Assembly: GCA_001829415.1 (NCBI GenBank) | Contig: MIBE01000029.1 | Coordinates: 1-54,156 of the forward strand | Length of the DNA stretch: 54,156 nt | Direction of reading: 5' to 3' | Source: Spirochaetes bacterium GWF1_51_8 | GTDB taxonomy: Bacteria; Spirochaetota; Brevinematia; Brevinematales; GWF1-51-8 | Shown: piece by piece, positions 1-8,464 of the stretch | Layout of the letters: each line of letters opens with the position of its first letter | Position numbering within the stretch: position 1 is the stretch's first letter | Made by a program: the position numbers and the translations under genes | The notes under the pieces: model-generated | What the model saw: only the letters and a program-made list of their open reading frames with translations | Database searches by the model: none | Told to the model about the DNA's origin: nothing

Positions 1-940
1 TAACGGGTACTCGGATATGATATCGGCGTACTTGGACTTAGCGCTGTCAAGCTTTCCCGCTTTCTCATCGGCGGCCGCTTTCGCGAAAAGGTCTTTCGCT
101 TCTTTATTCTGTGTCTTCTTTAATTCGGTCAAGTCGACACCCGAGGGCTTGGACTGTTCGGCGATCTTGGCTACTGTTTTCTCAAACCCCTTCATGCTCC
201 CTTCGACATAGTCCGATAACGGATATTCGGAAATCACCTGCATATATTTCGACTTCGCGCTGTCGAGCTTACCGGCCTTTTCTTCCGATGCCGCCTTCGC
301 GAAAACATCTTTAGCGCCTTTATTCTGTTCCTTCTTGATCTCAGTCAGATCAACTGTCCCGGATGATTTAGCTTGTTCTATTTTTTCTATCGCGGTCTTG
401 TAGCCGTCAAGAGAATCCCCGGTGTATTTCGATAACGGATAATTAATAATGATTTCAGCATACGCTTTCTGGGCGTCGTTCAGCTTTCCGTTTTTCAGAA
501 GCTTATCCGCGGACGCGACCAGACCCGAAGCGGAGCTGTTCTGCTCCTCTATAATCTTATCGATACTGCCTGAGCTCTCGATAGCTTTCTTCTTCTCGAT
601 TTCACCGATAGAATTTTCCAGCCCGGTTATCGATTTATCCGCATACGCGGACAACGGATAATCCGAGATTACACGGGTATAATACTGTTTCGCCTTCTCC
701 CAATCGCCTTCTTTTTCGTATTTCTTCGCCGAGGAATAAGCGCCGCCGGAGTTCTTTGTCTGTTCGGCTTTTACAGCCTCGATATCGACGGTCTTTCCGC
801 CGGCGTCCACGATCTGGTCTTTATAGATCTGCTCGAAATACGATAACGCCTCCTTCGTGTACTTCGAGGTAGGATACTCGGCGATCACGGTCTTCAGGTT
901 CTTTATTGCGCTATCGTAAGACTTGCTCGCGTAAAGAGAT
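1..940 (-). repeat. Tandem 216-219 bp coding repeats (72-73 residues each)
   Basis: The motif around the YPLS turn recurs at about 1, 217, 433, 652 and 868, giving spacings of 216, 216, 219 and 216 bp. The two leftmost units are close to identical at DNA level, and the units diverge going right (towards the N-terminus). The repeats stay in frame and continue past the left edge, so the total copy number is unknown. Confidence 0.8.
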
Positions 941-2175
941 TTAGCGGAATTGAATAACGGCGCGGCGCTTGAGTTGGCCTGTTCGATATTCAGATCGAGC
1001 GCCGAGGGCTGAGACTTCTGCTTAGAGTCGAAGTACTTCTCGTAGGCGTTCGCGAACGCGACTACCTCGGGAATCGATGCCTGATATGCGTTTATCTTAT
1101 TTTTCAATGCGGCTTCTTTGGTGTTGTACGCTCCGCCCTGAATATCTTTCGAGAGGTCGCGGAGGTCTTTTAAAGCGATGATCGTCTGTTCCAATTGCTG
1201 TTGGCTCTCACCGGCTTTGTTCTCTTTGAGTGCCAGATAGTCGGAAATGGCATTCACAAAGAATTTATCGACGACTTCTCTGGATTTCGAAATAGTAACG
1301 CCCTGCGGCTTGTTGTCATACAGTTTGATTACAGCGTTAAGCTTCTGACGGGCAAGATCGTATTTCTCGCCCTGAAAAGAATCTACCGCGGACTGGAAAA
1401 GGACCGCTACCTGATCGTTAAAAATATCGATCTTTTTCTGTTCTTCCTTCGCGGTCTCGAATTCCTTGAGAACAGCGGCGGTCTTCGCCTTTTCTTCCTG
1501 CAGCGACTGCAATTCGGATTGAGCCTCGGTCAGTTTCGTCTCAGCCGATTGCAGGGCTACCTTTTTATCTTTTTCCTGTTCGAGCAGTTTTGTCTTCTCC
1601 GCTTGGAGCATTTTCTGGTATTCGGCCTCCTTCTGTTTCGCGGCCTGTTCTATCGCTTTCTGTTGACTGGCTATTTCCAGTTCGTACTCTTTCTTCAGCG
1701 CGTTCTTCTCGGCTTCCGTCTTATTTTTCGAGTCGGCCTCGAATTTCGCCTTGAGATCGTTCTGCATTTTATCCAATTCGGCTTTCTGTTTCTTTATCTG
1801 TTCCGTCTTAAAATCGTCCATCTGACTGCTGAGTTTATTAAGTTCGGCCTGGATTTTCTTCATTTCCTCCTGCTGTTTCAGGAGTTCGGCGTTCGCTTTC
1901 TTCTGCATTTCCGCAAACAGCACATCTTCCAAACCTTTGATACTCTTTTCCGATCCGACAAGATTATATGCCCGTTCGCTGAAAAAAGTGTATACCGTAT
2001 AAAAACCGACCGATGCGACGAAAATAGCAATCAGGTTGACCATCATCACGATCATGAAATTGGATTTCGTTTTCTGAATGATACGTTCCGCAAACGATTT
2101 CCTGTCTTTTTTCAATTCACGATCGATATAGCTGAATACATCCTGTTGTTTGAGTTCGGTCTGGTTTTCGGCCAT
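1..2175 (-). CDS. Membrane-anchored coiled-coil protein with 72-residue tandem repeats (3' partial)
   Basis: The first 725 codons are visible; the C-terminus lies left of the window. The start is ATG at 2175, behind a GGGG-type ribosome-binding site. The chain begins MAENQTELKQQDVF and has one membrane segment at about residues 43-65 (MIVMMVNLIAIFVASVGFYT). A Lys/Glu/Gln-rich coiled coil follows to roughly residue 250. Residues from about 430 onward form TPR-like repeats of 72-73 residues, each with a YPLS-type turn, an EQN/KTQN motif and an A-x-x-EKAGKLDSAKSKY helix. The topology (short cytoplasmic tail, one helix, long rod) resembles TolA/YbgF-like envelope organisers. I do not recognise a named family, and the function is unknown. 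Confidence 0.85.
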   Translation of the reverse strand, partial: MAENQTELKQQDVFSYIDRELKKDRKSFAERIIQKTKSNFMIVMMVNLIAIFVASVGFYTVYTFFSERAYNLVGSEKSIKGLEDVLFAEMQKKANAELLKQQEEMKKIQAELNKLSSQMDDFKTEQIKKQKAELDKMQNDLKAKFEADSKNKTEAEKNALKKEYELEIASQQKAIEQAAKQKEAEYQKMLQAEKTKLLEQEKDKKVALQSAETKLTEAQSELQSLQEEKAKTAAVLKEFETAKEEQKKIDIFNDQVAVLFQSAVDSFQGEKYDLARQKLNAVIKLYDNKPQGVTISKSREVVDKFFVNAISDYLALKENKAGESQQQLEQTIIALKDLRDLSKDIQGGAYNTKEAALKNKINAYQASIPEVVAFANAYEKYFDSKQKSQPSALDLNIEQANSSAAPLFNSAKSLYASKSYDSAIKNLKTVIAEYPTSKYTKEALSYFEQIYKDQIVDAGGKTVDIEAVKAEQTKNSGGAYSSAKKYEKEGDWEKAKQYYTRVISDYPLSAYADKSITGLENSIGEIEKKKAIESSGSIDKIIEEQNSSASGLVASADKLLKNGKLNDAQKAYAEIIINYPLSKYTGDSLDGYKTAIEKIEQAKSSGTVDLTEIKKEQNKGAKDVFAKAASEEKAGKLDSAKSKYMQVISEYPLSDYVEGSMKGFEKTVAKIAEQSKPSGVDLTELKKTQNKEAKDLFAKAAADEKAGKLDSAKSKYADIISEYPL

Positions 2176-2273
2176 AGAGCTACCCCTTATTATACTATAA
2201 CACGGAATCCGAGGTTTTCCAGTTGCAAATATCGGCAGATACGGGCTGTAAAGTGAAGTGATTAAAAGAAAAA

Positions 2274-2291
2274 CCCCGCCTTTGGGCGGGG
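2274..2291 (-). terminator. Rho-independent terminator of the 10.4-2.4 kb operon
   Basis: CCCCGCC (2274-2280) pairs perfectly with GGCGGGG (2285-2291) across a 4-nt loop. Read on the minus strand the hairpin is followed by a T-rich run (TTTTTCTTTT). It lies about 150 nt beyond the stop codon of the TPR gene. Confidence 0.8.
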
Positions 2292-2310
2292 CGTGTTGAC
2301 AAACTCATTT

Positions 2311-2393
2311 TGTCATTGCGAGGCGAAAGCCGAAGCAATCTATCTCATTATCCGATACCGACTGCTTCGCCGCTCTGCGTCTCGCAGTGACAG
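2311..2393. repeat. REP-like imperfect palindrome
   Basis: TGTCATTGCGAGGCGAAAGC at the left arm is answered by an inverted copy ending CTCGCAGTGACAG at the right arm, with an AAGCAATCT/CTGCTTCG core. This matches the general look of the dispersed intergenic palindromes (TGTCATTGCGAG... family) common in many bacterial genomes. Only this copy is seen in the window. It sits between the TPR gene and its terminator. Confidence 0.65.
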
Positions 2394-2443
2394 AAAACCC
2401 CTCACTTTCTGAATTTGTCCACAAGCCCGGAGGCGGGGTTCGG

Positions 2444-3154
2444 TTACTTGGTTTTTTCTATCAGAGCTTTGAGTTTCGCGATCTCGTTGTTCTCAGTGAT
2501 CTTATCTTTCGCGTCGAACGGCAGAGCGAGACCCTTATCGATCATCGCCTTCGCCTCGGCCTTTTTTCCCTGATCGATCAGGCACTCCGCATAAAAACGG
2601 TAGAGAGTGCGGTTTTTCGAACCGATCTTCATCGCCTTGGTATAATAATCCGCCGCTTTATTGATATCTCCGCAACTGATCGGCCAGCCGGGAGCCTTAT
2701 GATAGACACGTCCGATCAGGAGATACGCGTCCGAATTGTTCGGTTCGAGCTTTATCGCCATTTCGCAAGCCTTAATAATCTTATCGACCGCGCCAAGCTG
2801 TTCGCCTACCCCGTGCATCTCGGCCCATGACCCGAGGCACACCCCGAACTGGTAGAAACCTTCGAAGCCCTTAGGATTGAGCGTCATAGCCGATTCCGCG
2901 GCATTCTTACCCTCGGTATAGACCAGTTTCTTTCCGTCCGATGAGGTCACGAAATTAGCGGCGTAAAAATATGCCGCCCGCGCGAACTTCCATGCGCTTT
3001 CATAGGTTTTCTCGGTCTGAAATTTTTCCTTATAGAACTCGTATGCCGACTTCGCGCCGAATGAAGAGTTCCGGTCGAGCCACGCCTGATCTTCGGCTGT
3101 CAACACACCTATCGTCATAAACATAAAAACGAAAATCAAACCTAAGCGATTCAT
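2444..3154 (-). CDS. Exported tetratricopeptide-repeat protein
   Basis: 236 residues with an N-terminal signal peptide (MNRLGLIFVFMFMTIGVLTA, probable cleavage before EDQAW). The rest is helical, with TPR-type units: ESAMTLNPKGFEGFYQFGVCLG, EMAIKLEPNNSDAYLLIGRVYH and YYTKAMKIGSKNRTLYRFYA. It resembles the exported TPR proteins, often annotated as regulator of microtubule dynamics-like, found in several diderm phyla. The start ATG has a CAGGAGG site. It is the last gene of the long minus-strand cluster, 54 nt after lptG. A periplasmic scaffold role is likely; the partner is unknown. Confidence 0.8.
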   Translation of the reverse strand: MNRLGLIFVFMFMTIGVLTAEDQAWLDRNSSFGAKSAYEFYKEKFQTEKTYESAWKFARAAYFYAANFVTSSDGKKLVYTEGKNAAESAMTLNPKGFEGFYQFGVCLGSWAEMHGVGEQLGAVDKIIKACEMAIKLEPNNSDAYLLIGRVYHKAPGWPISCGDINKAADYYTKAMKIGSKNRTLYRFYAECLIDQGKKAEAKAMIDKGLALPFDAKDKITENNEIAKLKALIEKTK

Positions 3155-3208
3155 AATGAACCTCCTGTTGAGATTATCTTTAAAACGAATTTTTCTCTTT
3201 ATTGCCCG

Positions 3209-4549
3209 TCATGTTCTCACACGTACATAAAGAACGATTCCGATAGCCATAAATACCGCCGAGCCGCCGAACGCTCCCATATTTGGGCTGAGTATCCCCT
3301 TTCCGGTAAGCGCAAGCCCCGCGGCAAAAAATACATAGTACACGATAAAGATACCCATACTGAGAATAATGTTGATAATCACGGATATCTTCCGCGACGA
3401 CATGTTGAGAATCCCGATTCCCGTGAGCACGACAAGGATGATCCCGATAGGATAACTGATCTTCATCAGGTAATCGGCCTCGGCTTTCTTCGCGTCCTGA
3501 TGGGATAGTTTCATCCGCTGGACATATTCCCAGTTTTCCCATTTTGTCATCGCCTGGGTCGGATACCAGAGGCGCTCAAAGAAACTGGGCGGGTCTACGA
3601 TGAAATCGAACGATTTCTGCTTGAATTGTTCCACCGCGAACGAGTTAGCGCCTTCAATCTTAGTCCGGGCTGTCCCGCTAGAGAAAATCCATTTTTTTTC
3701 ATTCGGGTCCCAGATCGCGCCTTCCGCGTCTATTCTCACTGTGATCTTGATGTTGTGTTTTGTCATTAAGTCCCTTTGTTCGTCCATGATCTTCTGGTTT
3801 GTCAGGAGCCAGAGATTTTGATCGGCGAGCATATTGTACACTTCCGGCTGTATCTCTTCGTCAGATCCGTACTGCACGATCGTGATATTTTTTAACTCTT
3901 TAGTTACAGCGTTATAATACTCGACCATATACAATAGATTATTTGCGCCGTAGATCGAGAAACTATTATTATCCTTCAGACGGTCGAGCGCTTTAATATC
4001 CATTTTTCTTTCAATCAGCGTCTTCATGATAAACGAGTGCTGGTAGCTCGGGAAAATGACCAGGTCTTCGATTACAAAGATTGTCAGAAGGTAGTAGAGG
4101 ACGGTAAACGACAGCATATAGAACGATACCCGACGGACACTCGTCCCGGTACTGACTATCGCGATCAATTCCCGGCTATTGGCCATACTGCTGATCACAT
4201 AAACGGTGGCAAACAGAAATGAAAACGGCTGGAGAAGCAGGATGCCGTAAGGCACCTCGGAGATGTAATGCTGAACCAGAAGCCATGTATCGGCGCCGGG
4301 ATGAAGGGTTTTCATTTTCTGGAAAATCTGGGTTAACTCGTATATCCCGACAAACATAAACATCGAGCCGAAAAGCGCGATTAAGAACCGCTTCATGATA
4401 TAGGTATCGAGGCGCGTCCATTTAAGCTCTTTCAGCTTCGCGGCAATCGTTTCCTTATTGAGACTCTTGAAAAAAGCGATTGCATCCTGAATAAACTTCT
4501 GTATTGAAAGGATGACCTTAGTTGTTAATTCTTTGATAGTTTTTATCAA
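3209..4549 (-). CDS. lptG: LptF/LptG-family LPS export permease (LptG position)
   Basis: 446 residues, YjgP/YjgQ permease family. In the known pathway LptF and LptG form the inner-membrane pair that, with the LptB ATPase, extracts lipopolysaccharide and passes it to LptC/LptA. The protein shows three N-terminal membrane segments (about 52-78, 113-138, 143-168), a periplasmic beta-rich region and three C-terminal segments ending at YVRVRT. A 50-residue cytoplasmic extension precedes the first helix. The start is TTG, three bases after the upstream permease's stop, behind GGGAG. F versus G is assigned only from order and general similarity. Confidence 0.85.
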   Translation of the reverse strand: MIKTIKELTTKVILSIQKFIQDAIAFFKSLNKETIAAKLKELKWTRLDTYIMKRFLIALFGSMFMFVGIYELTQIFQKMKTLHPGADTWLLVQHYISEVPYGILLLQPFSFLFATVYVISSMANSRELIAIVSTGTSVRRVSFYMLSFTVLYYLLTIFVIEDLVIFPSYQHSFIMKTLIERKMDIKALDRLKDNNSFSIYGANNLLYMVEYYNAVTKELKNITIVQYGSDEEIQPEVYNMLADQNLWLLTNQKIMDEQRDLMTKHNIKITVRIDAEGAIWDPNEKKWIFSSGTARTKIEGANSFAVEQFKQKSFDFIVDPPSFFERLWYPTQAMTKWENWEYVQRMKLSHQDAKKAEADYLMKISYPIGIILVVLTGIGILNMSSRKISVIINIILSMGIFIVYYVFFAAGLALTGKGILSPNMGAFGGSAVFMAIGIVLYVRVRT

Positions 4550-4552
4550 AAC

Positions 4553-5908
4553 CTACTCCCTGATTTTCTTGGCGAACATATAGCTTCCGATGCCGAGGAA
4601 GATGAAATCGGGAATCCACGCGCCGAAGAGCGGGATAGTCTGTTTGACTACCAGATCGTCGACGAAAACCTTAAACCCGTAGAAAAACAGCATAATCAGC
4701 AGACTGATCTCCAAACCCTCGTTCCTTCCGCTACGGGGTTTGAACAAGCCGAAGGACAGGCAGATGAACGCAAATACGAAAGCGGCGACAGGCATCGAAA
4801 ACTTCTCGTGGTACTTCATCATCTGGAACGCCGGTAGTCCCTTCTTGTAGTTATCGATTATCTGTTCGATCTGTTTGATATTGACATTTAATCCCTGCTC
4901 GGTAAGCTTATATGAATTCTTTTTGGCCTCGATTTGATCGGGTTTGAGATTTGTTATTTCCTTCTGATAGTTTTTCCAAAGCTCATCTATCGATTTTTTC
5001 AGCCTCTCTTTTTCCTTTTCCTGCACAATAATCGTTTCCCAAATGCCCTTCGAACGCTCGTCGATGTCTTTTTTCAGTTCGTCCAGACTCATCGTATCCG
5101 GGGATTTATTGTAGAACTCCTGCGGAAGCTCGATAAACCGGTTGATCGCGAGATACTTGAACGACGAAATGAAAAGGTGTTCCTCTTTCTGTCCCTGATC
5201 GCTCAGCGAGGTATTCACCTCCGAGATACTCCCGTTCATAAACTTCAGGATGTAATGCGTCGGGTCCTCGGGGTCGGAAAAGATTCTGCCCTTCTCGGCT
5301 TCGATCGTACGCCGTCCCGCGATATCGATCAGGTGGATGTCATACAGCACCTGCCATTCGCCTTCCTGCTCCATCCTTGAAAAATTCAGTTTGAACCCGC
5401 CCAGTTCGAGGAATTGGTTTTCCATCAGTTCGACCGCCGGTTTCTGGGACATGATCTTGGCTTTGAGTTGGAGATAGTTCATATTCGCGGGCATTTCGAT
5501 ATTATCCTTGAAGAAAAACGCGAATATCGCGATCAGCACGCCGACAGTCATTCCCGGCCTGATAATACGACCCGCGGATACTCCGCACGACTTCAGCGCG
5601 ATCACCTCGCTGTCCATCGAGAGGCGCCCCATTGTTAAAAGGAAACCCGGCAGTACTGCGAACGGAATAGAAAAAGATAATAAGAACGGCATAAGGTTGA
5701 ATAACAGAACCATGACCTGATTGAACGGAACGTTATATTCGAAATAGTACTTTGCAAGGAAGAAGAGTTCGTTCAGCATAATCAGAAACGTAAAGAACAT
5801 CAATCCCAAAAGATAATTCGGGAGTAGTTCCTTATAAAAATAGAGATCATATTTCGAGAGGAAATTTCTCTTAATAAACCTTCCCAGCTTCAATAAGAGC
5901 TTTTTCAA
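4553..5908 (-). CDS. lptF: LptF/LptG-family LPS export permease (LptF position)
   Basis: 451 residues, same YjgP/YjgQ family as the next gene. Membrane segments lie at about residues 32-55, 64-93 and 119-134, with three more in the last 85 residues. Between the periplasmic jellyroll part and the fourth helix is a charged, strongly heptad-like stretch (about 275-355). This makes the protein longer than the roughly 365 residues of E. coli LptF. The start is TTG with a GGGGG site 5 nt away. The pair is translationally close (3-nt gap) and lies downstream of the Yip1-like gene. Confidence 0.87.
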   Translation of the reverse strand: MKKLLLKLGRFIKRNFLSKYDLYFYKELLPNYLLGLMFFTFLIMLNELFFLAKYYFEYNVPFNQVMVLLFNLMPFLLSFSIPFAVLPGFLLTMGRLSMDSEVIALKSCGVSAGRIIRPGMTVGVLIAIFAFFFKDNIEMPANMNYLQLKAKIMSQKPAVELMENQFLELGGFKLNFSRMEQEGEWQVLYDIHLIDIAGRRTIEAEKGRIFSDPEDPTHYILKFMNGSISEVNTSLSDQGQKEEHLFISSFKYLAINRFIELPQEFYNKSPDTMSLDELKKDIDERSKGIWETIIVQEKEKERLKKSIDELWKNYQKEITNLKPDQIEAKKNSYKLTEQGLNVNIKQIEQIIDNYKKGLPAFQMMKYHEKFSMPVAAFVFAFICLSFGLFKPRSGRNEGLEISLLIMLFFYGFKVFVDDLVVKQTIPLFGAWIPDFIFLGIGSYMFAKKIRE

Positions 5909-5917
5909 ACAGTCCCC

Positions 5918-6511
5918 CTAAGCAAAATAAGAACCGATCAGGCCGATAACATAAATAAGATTTGCGGCGATAAACACCATCACCAGGCCTACCGGAACCA
6001 GCATCAATCCGAACGATTTCCCCATTCCTATCCCGAAGACAAGCGAGATCGCTTTCAGTTTGATGATATATATATATACCGTGAGCGCGAACATAAATAT
6101 GAAGTAAGCCGGGATTAAAACGGGTACCGATTTGAAAATCAGTGAAAGGGGCAATAAGAATATCAGAAGAAAATCGGGCAGGAAGAACGCCCCCGCGAAA
6201 TGGTCCGCACGCGCATCCGGTTTCGCGCGGTTCATAATAAAAAAGACGATTGCCGCGAGAATAAACATCCCGAAATAGTTCATAAACAGGCGGTAAAAAA
6301 TGTGGGTGATAAAGAATCCGAACTGGCTGAACTGCGCGCCGCCGGTCAACAGCGCTTCCCCGACCGCCATCGAAATCTGACCGGTTACTGAAAAGATAAT
6401 CCCCCAGAATAGTATCCGTTCCCGATACTGGTAAAGTATCTCCGAAAGCGTCGAAAACGGCCGGGTAAAAAATCCGGCCGCCCGGTATGCGATATCGTAG
6501 AATTCAGTCAT
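5918..6511 (-). CDS. Yip1-like polytopic membrane protein
   Basis: 197 residues with about five membrane segments (near 33-55, 63-92, 109-125, 128-150, 165-195) after a short amphipathic N-terminus (FYDIAYRAAGFFTRPFSTLSE). The layout matches Yip1/YIF1-type bacterial membrane proteins, whose role is generally unknown. The ribosome-binding site AGGA overlaps the sppA stop, so the two genes are coupled. lptF starts 9 nt after its stop. Co-transcription with lptFG and sppA suggests an envelope role, but that is inference. Confidence 0.7.
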   Translation of the reverse strand: MTEFYDIAYRAAGFFTRPFSTLSEILYQYRERILFWGIIFSVTGQISMAVGEALLTGGAQFSQFGFFITHIFYRLFMNYFGMFILAAIVFFIMNRAKPDARADHFAGAFFLPDFLLIFLLPLSLIFKSVPVLIPAYFIFMFALTVYIYIIKLKAISLVFGIGMGKSFGLMLVPVGLVMVFIAANLIYVIGLIGSYFA

Positions 6512-6519
6512 AATGATTC

Positions 6520-7503
6520 CTATTGAAGGTATAAATAATAAATCGGCGTCATACTGTTCTCGATCCCGATCCCGTTATTCGCGGGGACAAGACTGATCGA
6601 CGTCTTCTGCCCGGCAATCGATTCCATGAACGACGAGAGCATCCCGAAGAGGTCGTTCATGTTATTCTTCATGTAAACGACATTAGGCTTGCCCGTGATG
6701 CCCGCCAATTCGGCGGCTTTACCGACAGAAAATTCCATATCGCCGAGAGAATCGACTAATCCGGCTTCCATCGCCTGCTTCCCGGTAAAGATTCTCCCGT
6801 CGGCAAGTTTCTCGAGCTTTTTCGGTTCCATCGAGCGGCCCTTCATCACCGCCTCGAAGAACTGTCCGTAGGAATCCATAATCACCGATTGCAGGAGCTG
6901 TTTTTCGTCGGGGGTCATCTCACGGTAAAACGCCATGGAATCCTTGTATTTCCCGCTTTTTATCACATTATAACCGATACCGTACTTTTTAAAAATCCCG
7001 CTCAAGTCCATGCCGCTCATAATCACGCCGATACTGCCGGTCAGCGTCCCGGGATTGGCGACGATATGATCGGCGGCGCATGCGATATAATACCCGCCCG
7101 ATGCCGCGATATCGCCCATCGATACGACGATCTTCTTCCCCTTTTCTTTCAATCTGAGGACGGCGTTATAGATTTCCTGGGTAGCGGCGACAGTTCCGCC
7201 GGGCGAATTGATCCTCAGGATGACTGCGGGGACGTTGGGATCGTCCTCGAGCGACTTCATCTGGGATATCCATGCCTGCGGGCTCGCCGGACTGCTTAAC
7301 GGGTTACCGCTCCGCCCGCCGAACATGATGGCCGAATCGATCTCGATCACGGCGACCGTGTTCATAGCGTGAGGCGTGACCCCGCCGCCGGATAACGGCG
7401 ACGACTTCGCGGAGGTCGATGAGATCACGAGATAGATTCCCGCGACAAGCGAAAGAGCAAAAAGAATCGTGAGCAGGATCACCGAGCGTTTTGAGTGTTC
7501 CAT
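6520..7503 (-). CDS. sppA: Signal peptide peptidase SppA (serine protease family S49)
   Basis: 327 residues, the short single-domain form of SppA. One N-terminal membrane anchor (about 8-28) places the protease domain in the periplasm. The domain shows INSPGGTVAATQEIY (99-112), DIAASGGYYIACAAD with the expected nucleophile Ser135, GSIGVIM (157-162), and the general-base lysine region IKSGKYKDS, where Lys187 is the best candidate by spacing of 52 residues from the serine. SppA cleaves leftover signal peptides in the membrane. The start ATG follows AGGGGG. Confidence 0.93.
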   Translation of the reverse strand: MEHSKRSVILLTILFALSLVAGIYLVISSTSAKSSPLSGGGVTPHAMNTVAVIEIDSAIMFGGRSGNPLSSPASPQAWISQMKSLEDDPNVPAVILRINSPGGTVAATQEIYNAVLRLKEKGKKIVVSMGDIAASGGYYIACAADHIVANPGTLTGSIGVIMSGMDLSGIFKKYGIGYNVIKSGKYKDSMAFYREMTPDEKQLLQSVIMDSYGQFFEAVMKGRSMEPKKLEKLADGRIFTGKQAMEAGLVDSLGDMEFSVGKAAELAGITGKPNVVYMKNNMNDLFGMLSSFMESIAGQKTSISLVPANNGIGIENSMTPIYYLYLQ

Positions 7504-7511
7504 CTATCCCC

Positions 7512-8402
7512 CTACTTCTGAAAAAGAACTTGTTTTGTCGTCGAATTGTATAACTGTAAAACCGTGTCCAATAACCCCGTGAATTGGGTGTTTGTGTATA
7601 TCCCGACAAGGTTCGCCTTCTGGATTTCAAACGTGTACTGTTCTTCCGTGATATTGAGCGGCTCTCCGAAAAGCTCAGTCCATTTCTCCACGGCGAACGG
7701 CTGCTTCGCGAACTCGATCAGCTTATCCTTACCGAACTTCTCCACCGTGTACTGGATAAAGTCCGCCATCTGCGGAAGCGTCACCGCCTGAAGGAACACA
7801 TGATCCAACTCGGTCAGGGTGAAGTATCTCGGATCGTTATCCATCAGTTCCTGCACCGAGATAAACAGAACCTGCTGGAACAGGAAACGGCAGATATATC
7901 TATAGACAAGATTCATTTCATCGCGGTTCAGTTTGAATTTACTGAAAATTATTTCAAAGTCCTTGATCCTGACTGGTTTGTACTGTTCGGCGCGGAGCCA
8001 TTGCGAAAGGAAGCCGCCGCCGTCGAATGAAGCAAGGAGCTGTTTCTTCCATTCGTACTGGATGATTCCGAAAACGACCGCCTTATTGTCCACCCCGTTA
8101 AAATATTCCGTACCGAGACGGAACACCGAGGTATACAGGTCGGGCGACGCGGGCAGATCGATGACGATCGTGTCCTTCAACGGCGCGCTATACCCTGAGA
8201 GGTTTCCGGCAAACTCCTCGAAGAACTTCGTATAGGAAAGCGCGGTCTCGGGCGGGCACGCGTAACGGATTTCCAGCCCGGGTTTGCCCGACACGACGAT
8301 CATCTTCGCCGCCGGATCGTGAGTCAGCTTATTCCGGAATTCCCACTGATTCCCGCAGGATACAAAGAACAGCGTAACGAACAGTATTATGATATGCTTC
8401 AT
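7512..8402 (-). CDS. Putative lipoprotein, possible degenerate MA-like peptidase fold
   Basis: 296 residues from ATG at 8402, which has GAGG at a good distance; an ATG at 8414 is the alternative. It begins MKHIIILFVTLFFVSCGN, a lipobox with Cys16. I do not recognise a firm family. The C-terminal pattern (FIQYTVEKFGKDKLIEFAK ... WTELFGEPLN) resembles the tail of peptidase MA-like proteins. There is no HExxH, so if related it would be inactive. It sits in the envelope operon, 8 nt from sppA. Confidence 0.7.
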   Translation of the reverse strand: MKHIIILFVTLFFVSCGNQWEFRNKLTHDPAAKMIVVSGKPGLEIRYACPPETALSYTKFFEEFAGNLSGYSAPLKDTIVIDLPASPDLYTSVFRLGTEYFNGVDNKAVVFGIIQYEWKKQLLASFDGGGFLSQWLRAEQYKPVRIKDFEIIFSKFKLNRDEMNLVYRYICRFLFQQVLFISVQELMDNDPRYFTLTELDHVFLQAVTLPQMADFIQYTVEKFGKDKLIEFAKQPFAVEKWTELFGEPLNITEEQYTFEIQKANLVGIYTNTQFTGLLDTVLQLYNSTTKQVLFQK

Positions 8403-8464
8403 AGATAACCTCATGCCGATATTCTAAAGCAGTACACCATTTATCGCAAGGAGTAAACGCACAA

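Noticed and set aside
1195-2256. Long plus-strand open frame of 353 codons opposite the coiled-coil gene
   Set aside because: It is the reverse of a strongly patterned coiled-coil sequence, has a Phe/Leu-rich composition, no ribosome-binding site, and the minus frame gives a coherent protein with a good start.
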